Below, piece after piece: positions 52,773 to 62,020 of a DNA stretch of 64,000 bases (position 1 is its first letter; the number at the start of each line of letters is the position of its first letter). Made by a program: the position numbers and the translations under genes. Origin of the DNA: CAVRUH01 sp963822595 (GTDB lineage Bacteria > Chlamydiota > Chlamydiia > Chlamydiales > Waddliaceae); assembly GCA_963822595.1 (NCBI GenBank), contig CAWGIG010000002.1:124001-188000 (forward strand). Direction: 5' to 3'. Under the pieces are notes generated by a model. The model made no database searches, was not told where the DNA came from, and saw only the letters and a program-made list of their open reading frames with translations.

Positions 52773-53762
52773 ATGTTCAGACACAAAATTTACATGTTTA
52801 TACTGACAACTGGCTTGATGGCGGTCAATGGCCTTCATGCTCAAGAAGACCTTGAAATGGAAGAATGTTGTTGTTTCGAAGAAGAATTCTGCGGTCGGAC
52901 ATATGTGAGGGGACAAGGAAGACCCGGCGACTGCGATCCCGATAGCCAGCATGCGTGGGACTGCGGAAGAAACGGAGTCTGGTTCCCGGAAGATCCTCCA
53001 CTCTTTAGACCCTTTGTGGCCGATCCTCGCCAATTGGATTATTCTGTGGGTTGGAGATTCAATGATAATGCAATGACAAAAAACGTGATTCCGGTTTCCT
53101 TTTGGGATACAATTCCCTTCTATCGCTGGTTCAACGTTTGGCCCTATGGTGGGATGCTGCAAATTGAGTTAGATGGCGGCCTATGGGCATGCTTTGATCC
53201 TTGCACGGAATCAGCGCCCTTAATCAACGCTGACTACTATGGCGGTCTTGCGGTTTCTTATGCATTCAACGATTGGTCATTCCGCATGAGACTTTATCAC
53301 ATATCATCGCACATTGGAGATGAGTATCTATTAAATCACCCCGAATTTGACAGAAGAAACCCTAGCGCTGAGACGCTCGATTTCTTTTTTTCACATGATC
53401 TGACTGACGAAATACGTTATTATGCCGGTGCGTCTGTAGTTCTTCAACGTGATGAGAGCTTTAAGTGCGGAAGATTAGGTATAGAAGCGGGATGTGAAGT
53501 GCGTTTTACGCAATTTGGCTTTGTCCAAGAATGCACGAATTTCTGCGGTTATCCTTATTATGGAATGCAATTCGGATACTGGAATAATTTCGACAAGCAC
53601 GTCAATCAAACCTATGTTTTGGGATATGAATTCGCGAAAAAATGTGGATTGAGACGAAAGGTGCGCTTCTTCATTGAGTATCATGACGGATATTCTTATG
53701 AAGGACAATTCGCTAAGGAAGCGACGACCTATTTTAGTGTAAATACTTCATATGGATATTAA
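52773..53762 (+). CDS. DUF1207-family outer-membrane or secreted protein
   Basis: The start is placed at ATG 52773; an earlier in-frame ATG at 52761 overlaps the GGGGGAGAGG ribosome-binding tract. The 329-residue product has a signal peptide (IYMFILTTGLMAVNGLHA) and a short Cys-rich head (MEECCCFEEEFCG). It then has the beta-rich body of DUF1207 proteins: FRPFVADPRQLDYSVGWRFND, GGMLQIELDGGLWACFDP, DYYGGLAVSYAFNDWSFRMRLYHISSHIGDEYL. A beta-barrel outer-membrane location is likely; no function is established. A membrane protein gene follows 3 bp on, co-transcribed. The Cys-rich head may matter in a chlamydia, whose envelope is disulfide-crosslinked. Confidence 0.78.
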   Translation: MFRHKIYMFILTTGLMAVNGLHAQEDLEMEECCCFEEEFCGRTYVRGQGRPGDCDPDSQHAWDCGRNGVWFPEDPPLFRPFVADPRQLDYSVGWRFNDNAMTKNVIPVSFWDTIPFYRWFNVWPYGGMLQIELDGGLWACFDPCTESAPLINADYYGGLAVSYAFNDWSFRMRLYHISSHIGDEYLLNHPEFDRRNPSAETLDFFFSHDLTDEIRYYAGASVVLQRDESFKCGRLGIEAGCEVRFTQFGFVQECTNFCGYPYYGMQFGYWNNFDKHVNQTYVLGYEFAKKCGLRRKVRFFIEYHDGYSYEGQFAKEATTYFSVNTSYGY

Positions 53763-53765
53763 AGT

Positions 53766-54554
53766 ATGGACCAGCTTGACGAAAAAGATTTCGTCCAGGA
53801 GGACAAAGCGCCTCCTCCGAACTCTTATTGGTTAACTTTGTGGATTGTCATCGGGATCCTCGGTATTTTTTGGCTTGGCGCCTCGCGTTTATATCAAGGG
53901 GTTAAGTCTGATGATATAGATAAGCCCTTTTTGCAGGTGACGAATAGGGAATTTTCTCTATTCTTATGGCAAAATACAGAATTCATGAAACTGAATTTCA
54001 AAGAAAAGACCGGCTATCTCCCGGGATTCTATGGCTCACAAAAGGTTACCCCAAAGGCTGAAACAGCAGATCAGTATGTCGCTGCGCCTGCGGAAGTGCT
54101 CTTTCGTTATCACGTTTGGAAGCGGTTGATTGGAAGCGATTTTATATCGCGCCCGGTTCCTTTATCGGAATTTGCAGAGTTTTTGGCTTATGATGACGAA
54201 TGGCTGCCGAAAAATTGGCCCAATGCTCCGAAAAATTATCGGGATCTCATTGAAAGTTTAGATAAGATGCCTAAAGAGGATTTAACACAGCTGCCGCAGG
54301 CCGTAAGAATGGCGTTTATTGGGTGGAAGAACTTTTATAAGGAAGGGGATTCTATCAATGAAATGGAGCCCACCTATGCAGATATAAAAAATTTCCTAGA
54401 TGTTTATCCAGGGTATGGACGGTCTTATTGGAGAAATATTGTCCCGTTCTATTTAGCGTCATTGAGTAAGGCTGACCCCCAGGCCAAGGTGCCCCGGGAA
54501 GAATTGCCATCGTTTCTTAGGGTAGCTCTTTTTAATTTCAAAAAAGGAAAGTGA
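53766..54554 (+). CDS. Single-pass membrane protein, unknown function
   Basis: The 262-residue product has one transmembrane helix near the N-terminus (WLTLWIVIGILGIFWLGASRLY, about residues 22-43). A cytosolic acidic tail precedes it, and a soluble domain of about 215 residues follows. The latter has an aromatic-rich pattern (RSYWRNIVPFYLASLS) and no motif I recognise. It begins 3 bp after the DUF1207 gene, so the pair is one operon and the two proteins probably work together in the envelope. Confidence 0.65.
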   Translation: MDQLDEKDFVQEDKAPPPNSYWLTLWIVIGILGIFWLGASRLYQGVKSDDIDKPFLQVTNREFSLFLWQNTEFMKLNFKEKTGYLPGFYGSQKVTPKAETADQYVAAPAEVLFRYHVWKRLIGSDFISRPVPLSEFAEFLAYDDEWLPKNWPNAPKNYRDLIESLDKMPKEDLTQLPQAVRMAFIGWKNFYKEGDSINEMEPTYADIKNFLDVYPGYGRSYWRNIVPFYLASLSKADPQAKVPREELPSFLRVALFNFKKGK

Positions 54555-54606
54555 TTGAAAGAACTTTTGGGATATAGTATATTGAAGGTATAAAAGGAGA
54601 TTTTAT

Positions 54607-54714
54607 ATGACAAAAGAAGTCGTCAAGCATCGTAAAGAAGAAAAGAAAAAGGCCGTTCTCTCGACAAAAGAGAAAAGAGCTAAGAAGCAAGAAAAGAAAC
54701 AGGCTAAAAAATAG
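54607..54714 (+). CDS. Lysine-rich 35-residue mini-protein
   Basis: ATG 54607 to TAG 54712-54714, with a perfect AAGGAG at 54594-54599. The product is MTKEVVKHRKEEKKKAVLSTKEKR... and is about half Lys/Glu/Arg. It is very basic, helical, with no hydrophobic core. Candidates are a nucleoid or ribosome-associated peptide. Its spacing to the ribosome-binding site and codon use are the only support. A long inverted repeat begins 24 bp later. Confidence 0.6.
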   Translation: MTKEVVKHRKEEKKKAVLSTKEKRAKKQEKKQAKK

Positions 54715-54737
54715 TCTTAGATACTGCGCATAGAAAC

Positions 54738-54890
54738 GAAATAACAGGATAAGCAGGATCGCAAGCGGCAGGATAAAAAAGGATAAGAAAAAAAGATAAA
54801 TTAAGAAAAATAACAATTTTTTTCTTTCTTATTTTTCTTTTTTATCCTTCTTCATCCTGCCGCTTGCGATCCTGCTTATCCTGTTATTTC
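54738..54890. repeat. Long inverted repeat, 37-bp perfect outer arms
   Basis: GAAATAACAGGATAAGCAGGATCGCAAGC...AGGAT (54738-54774) and its exact reverse complement (54854-54890) flank a purine- then pyrimidine-rich interior that extends the pairing imperfectly. It lies between convergent genes and could be a bidirectional terminator, but it is longer than needed. Confidence 0.88.
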
Positions 54891-54903
54891 CTTTCTATAC
54901 AAT

Positions 54904-56031
54904 CTATGGTCCACCATTCCTTACAAGCTTGTCCCAGTAGGCACGCATGTTTTTGCTTAGATATTTTCTGATATTTTTATAGTCCGGGCTTGCCGTAGGA
55001 TATTCGGTATCAATAAAAGCTATCTGTTTATTTACCGTAAATGGAATATTATCCGGTCGATAGCTTTTGCCATTCGCTCGAGTAATAATAATATAAAGTT
55101 CGTTTAGATGCTCTTTAGTAATCTCAGTTTCCCAATAAATGATGTTCGTCTTTTTATCCACTAAGTGCATGTCATCCACTAAAAGAACAATGATCTTTCT
55201 AAGATACTTACTAGAATCGGGGGGCGAGGGTTCCGGCGGCAAAGGATAAATGTACTTATTGGGGGTCACGCAATGCGTGATATTATACTTGGAAATGATA
55301 TCAGCAACCTTTCTAGCACCTACACAGCGATAAACAAACCATCGCCAAGCGGGTTTACTATCTTTCAGTTTAGTACCGGAATCCAGGTTCGCCTTTACAA
55401 GGTAGTTAGGAAGCAAGGAGTGGCGGCCAACAACAATAAAGCTTCGAGGTTGAACATAGAGAACGTCAAATCCGGCATTTCGAAAGGAATTCAAATCCTG
55501 CACGACTCTAGTAGGCTGGAAAATCTGATCCATATTAGAATGCATGGGATGATCTTGCGGCAGTAAAAACGGGCGGATCAGCTCCCTCGCTTTATCCTTA
55601 ATATAGGGGTTTGTTTCGAAGTCGTTATAAGTAGGGGACTTACTAAATACTTCTTCTGCAAAGCATTCTTTAGCTTTTAAAGCGGTCCAATGTGAAGATA
55701 AAACTTCGAACGCTTTTTTATAAGAACCGAGGGCTTCTTCATTGGAACCCTTCGCTTCGTATTTTTTGCCATCGAGAAAATCGAAGTAGGCCAAATATAA
55801 GGATTCATTGCTGTCCTCATCGCTAAGGACGTTGTTCCATAAGCTATTCTCTTCTTCCTCAGAAAAAGGAATAATCTCCAAATCAGCCGATTCAAATTTT
55901 TCGATCAGCTGATCCAGATGAAATGTTAACGATGCTGTTGAATCAATCGGGCCGGCTTGAAGTTTGCCTGACCCGAATATTATCAGTAGATTTATAGCAA
56001 AAAACAAAAAATTTAAGATTGATTTTTTCAT
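54904..56031 (-). CDS. Exported protein, possibly a divergent kinase-like fold
   Basis: The 375-residue product starts with a signal peptide (MKKSILNFLFFAINLLIIFGSGKLQA). A helical TPR-like stretch (LAYFDFLDGKKYEAKGSNEEALGSYKKAFEVL) lies about residues 80-115. The second half holds the segments PNYLVKANLDSG, GARKVADIISKYNITHCVTPNKYIYPLP, IIVLLVDDMHLV and KQIAFIDTEYP. They follow the order of a small kinase lobe (Lys), hinge and a metal-binding D-x-E, but the catalytic HxD loop is not found. I regard this as a suggestion only. It stands alone upstream of a long inverted repeat. Confidence 0.55.
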   Translation of the reverse strand: MKKSILNFLFFAINLLIIFGSGKLQAGPIDSTASLTFHLDQLIEKFESADLEIIPFSEEEENSLWNNVLSDEDSNESLYLAYFDFLDGKKYEAKGSNEEALGSYKKAFEVLSSHWTALKAKECFAEEVFSKSPTYNDFETNPYIKDKARELIRPFLLPQDHPMHSNMDQIFQPTRVVQDLNSFRNAGFDVLYVQPRSFIVVGRHSLLPNYLVKANLDSGTKLKDSKPAWRWFVYRCVGARKVADIISKYNITHCVTPNKYIYPLPPEPSPPDSSKYLRKIIVLLVDDMHLVDKKTNIIYWETEITKEHLNELYIIITRANGKSYRPDNIPFTVNKQIAFIDTEYPTASPDYKNIRKYLSKNMRAYWDKLVRNGGP

Positions 56032-56113
56032 TTCATTTAACCCTCTCTTTCCTAGATAGCAAAAAGGGGTATTAAAATGAAAAAAAATAAAAAAAAGTCT
56101 ATCTCTTTTTCAG

Positions 56114-58936
56114 TTAATCTTTTAACTGTCTAAGCATAAATGGCATAATTCCGCCGTTGAGGTAATATTGTACTTCAATAGGAGTATCCAGCCTCGAAAT
56201 CAGATTCACTTGTTCCTTTTTACCATCGCGATTTACCTCTAATATAACCTTTTGTCTTGGTGCCAACCCCTTTTCCAAGCCCAACAAACTAAACGTTTCT
56301 GTCCCTTTGATTCCAATGCTCTCCCATGACTTTCCGTCTTGGAATTCAAGCGGAAGAATTCCCATGCCGATCAAATTGCTTCGATGAATTCTTTCAAAGC
56401 TTGTAGCAACGACAACGCGAACTCCGAGCAATGCCGGTCCTTTAGCTGCCCAGTCTCTGGAGCTGCCCATTCCATAATCTTTTCCGGCAAAGATGATCAG
56501 GGGAACATTTTTCTTTGCATAAGCTTCAGAAGCTTCAAATATTGTCGTCAAAGTTCCTTCAGGCATCACTTTCGTGTATCCTCCTTCCTTTCCATCTGCC
56601 ATATGGTTGCGAATTCTCACATTTGCAAAAGTTCCGCGCATCATGATCAAATGGTTGCCACGGCGGCTGCCATAGCTATTGAAGTGCTTTTCATCGACTC
56701 CATGCGCAATCAAAAATTTTCCGGCCGGAGTCCCGCTTTTGAATGCGCCGGCGGGCGAGATGTGGTCAGTTGTCACGGAATCTCCAAACAAAGCCAAGGG
56801 GCGCATGTCTTTAAATTCTTTGATCTTCGGCAATTCGTCAGAAAAATCATCCAAATAAGGTGGTTTTTGAATGTATGTGCTATCTGCATCCCAGGCATAA
56901 TTCGCTCCTGTTTTCCCATGAATCTCTTTCCAAACAGGATTGTCTTCCATGATATTAGAATAGCGCTTCGTAAACATGGAAGAATCTAGAGTCTTCTTTA
57001 TCGTGGATTGGATTTCCTGATCGGTAGGCCATAGATCTTTTAAGAAAACAGGTTTTCCATCTTTGTCTTTCCCAAGAGGTTCTGTTGTCAAATCGATGTT
57101 GACGTTTCCTGCCAGAGCATAGGCAACAACCAATGGAGGGGACATCAGGAAGTTCGCTTTTACCGACCCATGAATCCGCGCTTCAAAATTGCGGTTGCCG
57201 CTTAAGACGCTGGCTGTGATGATGTCATTATTTTTTATGGTGCTCTCAATATGATCATCAAGGGGTCCGCTGTTGCCGATACATGTGGTACATCCGTAGG
57301 CAACGAGTTCGAATCCTAGTTTGTCCAAATAGGGTTGCAATCCCGATTTATCAAGATAGTCGGTGACGACGCGTGATCCAGGAGCTAAGCTTGTTTTGAC
57401 TTTCGGAGAAATTTCGAGTCCTTTTTCGACGGCTTTTTTTGCCACAAGTCCTGCTGCTATCATGACGCTAGGGTTGCTTGTATTCGTGCAACTTGTGATG
57501 GCTGCAATAACAACGGAACCGTGTCCTAAAGAGTCTTCAAAAATATGCTCATCAGCATATCCAGGGGTTCCATCCGTTTCCGGGGTGATCGGACGGTTAG
57601 TTACCATTTCCGTTTCACTCCATGTTTCAGATTTATTTAAAGTCTCTATTCCGCCGGTGATATGTGGACCATTCGGATCAAATCCGTTTAACTTTACAGT
57701 GAATTTCTTAGAAAGGTCATCGGAATTTTTTCCATACCCTCCTTTATCCACGGGCAAGATTAAAAGTTCCTTAAACTTTGATTTCACTTTTGTGAGTTCG
57801 ATCCTATCTTGCGGACGTTTGGGTCCGGAAACGCAAGGGAGTATCGTTGAAAGATCCAGTTCCAATACCTTTGTGTAGTCAACTTGGCCTTTTCGAGGGA
57901 TGCCAAAAAGACCTTGGGCTTTATAATATTCCTCGACAAGTTTGATATGCTTTTCGTTTCTTCCGGTGAGACGCATGTAGTCTAAAGTTTTTTCGTCGAC
58001 AGGGAAATAACCCATCGTAGCCCCATATTCCGGCGACATATTACCGATGGTTGCTCTGTCCGCAACAGTGAGGGAAGCGGCGCCTTCTCCAAAAAATTCC
58101 ACGAATTTCCCGACGACATTTTCTTTGCGTAGAAGCTCTGTAACGCGAAGTGTAAGATCGGTTGCAGTGACCCCTTCTTTCAATGCCCCTGACATATGAA
58201 CGCCGATGACATCGGGCATTTGGAGTGATACCGGCTGATTAAGCATTGCAGCTTCAGCTTCGATTCCACCTACACCCCAGCCAACAACTCCTAATCCATT
58301 GATCATCGTTGTATGAGAATCTGTTCCAACTAAAGTGTCCGGAAAAAGGATGTTGTCTTTCTCAGATAACACGGTCCCAAAATATTCCAAGTTGACCTGG
58401 TGGCAAATTCCAATGCCAGGAGGAACGACTCGAAGCGTTTTAAAAGCCTGTTGTCCCCATTTTAAAAAGGAATAGCGTTCTTTATTTCTTTCGAACTCGG
58501 TTTTGAGGTTAAAAATATAAGAATCTTCGGTGCTAGATTTGTCAACCTGCACGGAATGGTCAACAACTAGATCAACAGGAACGAGAGGTTCTAAACTGCT
58601 AGGGTTGCCACCTCGTTCTGCGATGGAATCGCGCATGGCAGCAAGATCTACAAGAAGAGGAACGCCTGTAAAATCCTGCAAAAGGACTCTAGAAACAATG
58701 AAAGGGACATCTCCGTCCGGATTTCCTGTCGGTTTCCAATTGGCGAGTGTGCGGACATCTTCTTCAGTGACGCGTAATCCGTCTAAATTGCGCAGCAGGG
58801 ATTCCAAAACAACACGGACCGAAACCGGAAGGCGTTTGATATTGCCGAAACCCTGTTTTTCGAGCTCCTGTATAGAATAGTATTTCTTTGTTCCGAGAGA
58901 TTTTAAACTTCCGAAAGTGTTATGGGGTTCTTTCAT
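56114..58936 (-). CDS. acnA: Aconitate hydratase A
   Basis: The TCA enzyme interconverts citrate and isocitrate with a [4Fe-4S] cluster. I place the start at ATG 58936, which has GGAGGATATTG before it; in-frame ATGs up to 59059 give an N-terminal extension not found in the family. The 940-residue product has all AcnA landmarks. They are DSHTTMINGLGVVGWGVGGIEAEAAM, the first cluster Cys in SCTNTSNPSVM, the Cys pair in YGCTTCIGNSGPL, and the C-terminal swivelling domain with GSSRDWAAKGP. It is a monocistronic minus-strand gene. Its presence fits an organism with a full TCA cycle, unlike Chlamydiaceae. Confidence 0.95.
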   Translation of the reverse strand: MKEPHNTFGSLKSLGTKKYYSIQELEKQGFGNIKRLPVSVRVVLESLLRNLDGLRVTEEDVRTLANWKPTGNPDGDVPFIVSRVLLQDFTGVPLLVDLAAMRDSIAERGGNPSSLEPLVPVDLVVDHSVQVDKSSTEDSYIFNLKTEFERNKERYSFLKWGQQAFKTLRVVPPGIGICHQVNLEYFGTVLSEKDNILFPDTLVGTDSHTTMINGLGVVGWGVGGIEAEAAMLNQPVSLQMPDVIGVHMSGALKEGVTATDLTLRVTELLRKENVVGKFVEFFGEGAASLTVADRATIGNMSPEYGATMGYFPVDEKTLDYMRLTGRNEKHIKLVEEYYKAQGLFGIPRKGQVDYTKVLELDLSTILPCVSGPKRPQDRIELTKVKSKFKELLILPVDKGGYGKNSDDLSKKFTVKLNGFDPNGPHITGGIETLNKSETWSETEMVTNRPITPETDGTPGYADEHIFEDSLGHGSVVIAAITSCTNTSNPSVMIAAGLVAKKAVEKGLEISPKVKTSLAPGSRVVTDYLDKSGLQPYLDKLGFELVAYGCTTCIGNSGPLDDHIESTIKNNDIITASVLSGNRNFEARIHGSVKANFLMSPPLVVAYALAGNVNIDLTTEPLGKDKDGKPVFLKDLWPTDQEIQSTIKKTLDSSMFTKRYSNIMEDNPVWKEIHGKTGANYAWDADSTYIQKPPYLDDFSDELPKIKEFKDMRPLALFGDSVTTDHISPAGAFKSGTPAGKFLIAHGVDEKHFNSYGSRRGNHLIMMRGTFANVRIRNHMADGKEGGYTKVMPEGTLTTIFEASEAYAKKNVPLIIFAGKDYGMGSSRDWAAKGPALLGVRVVVATSFERIHRSNLIGMGILPLEFQDGKSWESIGIKGTETFSLLGLEKGLAPRQKVILEVNRDGKKEQVNLISRLDTPIEVQYYLNGGIMPFMLRQLKD

Positions 58937-59110
58937 AAACAATATCCTCCACTGTTGCAAAACCGTTTTCATAAATTGGCCCTTCTTTACCGATAGGAAG
59001 GGTTCCGTTGAAATAACTTTCATAAACATGCAAACCTTCTTCCGCTGTTTTAACGGCATAGAAGCAGTTGCTTATCCATTCGGATCCTCGAATGGTTCCG
59101 GTTGTCTTTA

Positions 59111-61063
59111 TTACACTGAAACCGCGAAGTAATTTTCAGATGTCCAATAGGATTTCTCTCCCATCAACAGAATCGGAGTAGGCCTCACAGCGCCTATTTT
59201 GCGCCTTACCTCTTCAAGAGTGAACTCGAAATCGGTACCTATTCCTCCCATCAAGAATATCGGAAAATCAAGATTGAATTCCGCCTGCCTTTCCACAAGT
59301 TTGTCCAGTCGATAAGTCATCTTCGCTTCGATATAAGGATTTTCTTTCTGCTCATTCACCACTGGGGCATCCTCACCACGTCTGAAGTCAACAATGTTAG
59401 CGCAAGAGAGTATATGAAGATCTTTCGCGACGAGATTTCCAACTTCCATCACTCCGGGTCCGCCTCCCGTAACCATAGCTAAAGGTGTGTTAGCACTTAA
59501 AAGAGGGTGGGTGACCTTTTTGCGTAAATCTAAAACGCCTTGCATCAGCTTGCGTAACTCCGATTCAAAATTTCCCGAGAGGAGATTCGAACCGTAAATT
59601 CCAAAAACGGTAGACTTTAAAAACGTGTCCACATGTTGCAACGGAACAAAAAGGCCTGAATCCCGATCGGGCTTTTGAATGTACTGTAAAATATTTTTCG
59701 TTTTTTCATCCACCCAATAAACAGGGATTCCAAACTTATTCAAATCATGAAGAAGGGCTCGATCTTCCGATGAAAAAAAGTTGTAATAAGAATGAGAAGG
59801 GAATTGGAAATAAATTCCTTTTAAGCATCTTTGAACATAGTCACCTAATAACATGCGCTTCATCAAAGGAGAAGGAAAATAACGGGTGAGTAAAATACCT
59901 TGGCTAGTAATTTTCCCTGTGTCAATAGCTTTTAGAAACGGATACGAAGGCTGTTGCTCGATATAACGCTCTACCATCAACGCCTGCCTATTCCCATGAA
60001 ATACTCCGGGAAATTCATGCATGCGTGGATTTCGAACGACCCAATCTTCAGGTTTTAAATTGAGTAATTGCTCTCCCTTTACAACAAAAACGGCGGCTCT
60101 TCTATCTAGAGGCTCAGGTGCCGTTGCAAAGGCATTGAAAAGTGTTTTGTTATTTTCTAGACAGATCTTCAATTGATCTCTGTCTTCAAAGAAAACGTGC
60201 TCACGATAGGGCTCCAGTGTATAAAATTCCAAAGGTATGTCTGTAAGCTCCCTCTTGCTTTCTCCATAAAGTTCGTAAATGTCTCCGGATGCCGATGTGT
60301 CGGGTTGTAATATCGATGCCGAAGTGTGGTGATAACCTTTTGCAAGAAGATCATTCACGACACGTCCAAAAACGGTTCTTATATGGAGCGGCAGCGTGCG
60401 AACTAAAAGTATTTCATTTTCAACAACGTTATGGGGGACATGGGCTTTCCATTCTTGATGGAGCCTTAGCATCACCCTAGTGGGAACATCAGTGATTAAA
60501 GCCTTTGCTAGAGTGGGCAGGAAGCCGTAAATCGATTCATCATAAACCAATCTACCGTACTGAAGTGTCAAATAGGCGACTGTACGTCCATCCACTTTAT
60601 CCAATATGAGATCGTTGCTTCCGTCCAATCCACCTAAAGAGAGAAGGGGTCGTCCTAATCTATCTGATCTTCCAAACATCCGTGAGAGGTAAACAGGATC
60701 TCTAACCCTTCTTCTTTCATCCGCAGCAAATAATTTTCCGATATAGGCTCCGACTTCTAGAAGACTCAGCATTTTTACAGCGATTGGACCAATGGCTTTT
60801 AGAAGGACTTTTACCTCGGCGCAGTTCATTTTGGGATTGAGTTCGATTTCTTTTCCGATGCCCTCGATACCTAATTGAGCGAGGGTGCTTTTGATATTAA
60901 AGAAAACGTGACTTTTATCTAGCTGGTAGCCCACGAAAATAGGGGATATATTTTCGATGAACACCACAGCTTCAGCTTCTTTGTCATTTAGTCTTGTCAA
61001 GTTAGTGATTGAGCCGTCGGGTGTTACGAGGTCAAAATGTTTTGCATTGAGGTAGTTTTCCAT
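59111..61063 (-). CDS. Large protein with a C-terminal LOG-like Rossmann domain
   Basis: The product has 650 residues. The N-terminal 400 residues are unfamiliar, mixed alpha/beta, with no signal peptide. The C-terminal third carries a LOG (lysine-decarboxylase-like) nucleotide-binding fold. TGGGPGVMEVGNLVAKDLHIL replaces the usual GGGxxGLMG, and GGIGTDFEFTLEEVRR corresponds to the PGGxGTxxE phosphoribohydrolase motif. LOG enzymes release free cytokinin or nucleobase from nucleotide monophosphates; here the second motif reads LMGGIGTDFE. The size is well above a stand-alone LOG (about 190 residues), so it is a fusion of unknown role. A palindrome TGATCAT-AAA-ATGATCA at 61169-61185 in the upstream gap could be an operator. 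Confidence 0.68.
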   Translation of the reverse strand: MENYLNAKHFDLVTPDGSITNLTRLNDKEAEAVVFIENISPIFVGYQLDKSHVFFNIKSTLAQLGIEGIGKEIELNPKMNCAEVKVLLKAIGPIAVKMLSLLEVGAYIGKLFAADERRRVRDPVYLSRMFGRSDRLGRPLLSLGGLDGSNDLILDKVDGRTVAYLTLQYGRLVYDESIYGFLPTLAKALITDVPTRVMLRLHQEWKAHVPHNVVENEILLVRTLPLHIRTVFGRVVNDLLAKGYHHTSASILQPDTSASGDIYELYGESKRELTDIPLEFYTLEPYREHVFFEDRDQLKICLENNKTLFNAFATAPEPLDRRAAVFVVKGEQLLNLKPEDWVVRNPRMHEFPGVFHGNRQALMVERYIEQQPSYPFLKAIDTGKITSQGILLTRYFPSPLMKRMLLGDYVQRCLKGIYFQFPSHSYYNFFSSEDRALLHDLNKFGIPVYWVDEKTKNILQYIQKPDRDSGLFVPLQHVDTFLKSTVFGIYGSNLLSGNFESELRKLMQGVLDLRKKVTHPLLSANTPLAMVTGGGPGVMEVGNLVAKDLHILSCANIVDFRRGEDAPVVNEQKENPYIEAKMTYRLDKLVERQAEFNLDFPIFLMGGIGTDFEFTLEEVRRKIGAVRPTPILLMGEKSYWTSENYFAVSV

Positions 61064-61168
61064 AATTTCCCCATAGTATGCCTTTTCGCAATTAAACGGA
61101 ACTACGCCAAATGTACGCTTAAAGTAGGTAAACCGTTGATCTTTAGGGGGTACTTTCGGTGGATCCTT

Positions 61169-61185
61169 TGATCATAAAATGATCA
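61169..61185. promoter_or_regulatory. Possible operator palindrome upstream of the LOG-domain gene
   Basis: TGATCAT-AAA-ATGATCA is a perfect 7-bp inverted repeat 106 bp before the start codon. Its size fits a dimeric-regulator site; nothing else supports this. The remaining gap to 61385 shows only A+T-rich DNA and a CTAGGGGGGTATAAT stretch. Confidence 0.3.
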
Positions 61186-61385
61186 TAAAAAAAATATTTT
61201 ACATCTTGTTTTTCAATATTAGTAAACCAAAAGATAAAAGCGTATTGCTAACCGAATATTTGTAAGTTATTGATATATAGAGACATGAAATTTCACCTCT
61301 CTAGGGGGGTATAATAGTAATGTTTTTAAGAAAAGTTATAGAAAATTTGATGGAAATATTGTTCATAACTTCATGAAATCTGGAG

Positions 61386-61945
61386 TGAATCAATTTATGG
61401 ATTCTTTTCCGAGGCCAATAATCGGGCTCGGAAAAGAATCTGGGAAACCCTGGTCATACAACAGTATGTAGCTTACTGTGTCCCCACAGTAAGCCTGGTG
61501 CGAGTGTTTGCAAACTCTTGAGCATCGCTTACTGTGAGGACACAGTAAGGTACATGCGCTTGTATGACCAGTGAATCAATTTATCGATTCTTTTCCGAGG
61601 CCAATAATCGGGCTAGGAAAAGAATCTGGTAAAACCCTGGTCATACAACAGTATGTAGCTTACTGTGTCCCCACAGTAAGCCTGGTGCGAGTGTTTGCAA
61701 ACTCTTGAGCATCGCTTACTGTGAGGACACAGTAAGCTACATGCGCTTGTATGACCAGTGAATCGATTTATCGATTCTTTCCCGAGGCCAATAATCGGGC
61801 TCGGAAAAGAATCTGGTAAAACCCTGGTCATACAACAGTATGTAGCTTACTGTGTCCCCACAGTAAGCCTGGTGCGTGTGTTTGCAAACTCTTGAGCATC
61901 GCTTACTGTGAGGACATAGTAAGCTACATGCGCTTGTATGACCAG
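61386..61945. repeat. Tandem array, three 186-187-bp units
   Basis: Units begin at 61386, 61572 and 61759 and are nearly identical. Each contains a small hairpin (GAATCAATTTATCGATTC) and a long one whose arms are CTGGTCATACAACAGTATGTAGCTTACTGTG and the complement ending CTTGTATGACCAG. Short ORFs read through it are artefacts of the repeat. This accounts for most of the 957-bp gap 61064-62020. Confidence 0.9.
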
Positions 61946-62020
61946 GGGGCTCCTTATATAGAAACCGCCAAACTTGAGGATTCATTCCATATTTCAACAA
62001 TGTGATAGGCATTTTTTAGA

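Noticed and set aside
57363..57878. Plus-strand ORF opposite aconitase
   Set aside because: It lies inside a well-conserved essential enzyme gene on the other strand and has no domain or Shine-Dalgarno.
61386..61945. Possible CRISPR array
   Set aside because: Units are 187 bp and contiguous with no unique spacers, and no cas gene is in the window.
61613..62012. Two similar minus-strand ORFs with a TSACSLLCPHSKRCSR stretch
   Set aside because: They are translations of the 187-bp tandem units; their likeness only reflects the repeat, and no ribosome-binding site is seen.
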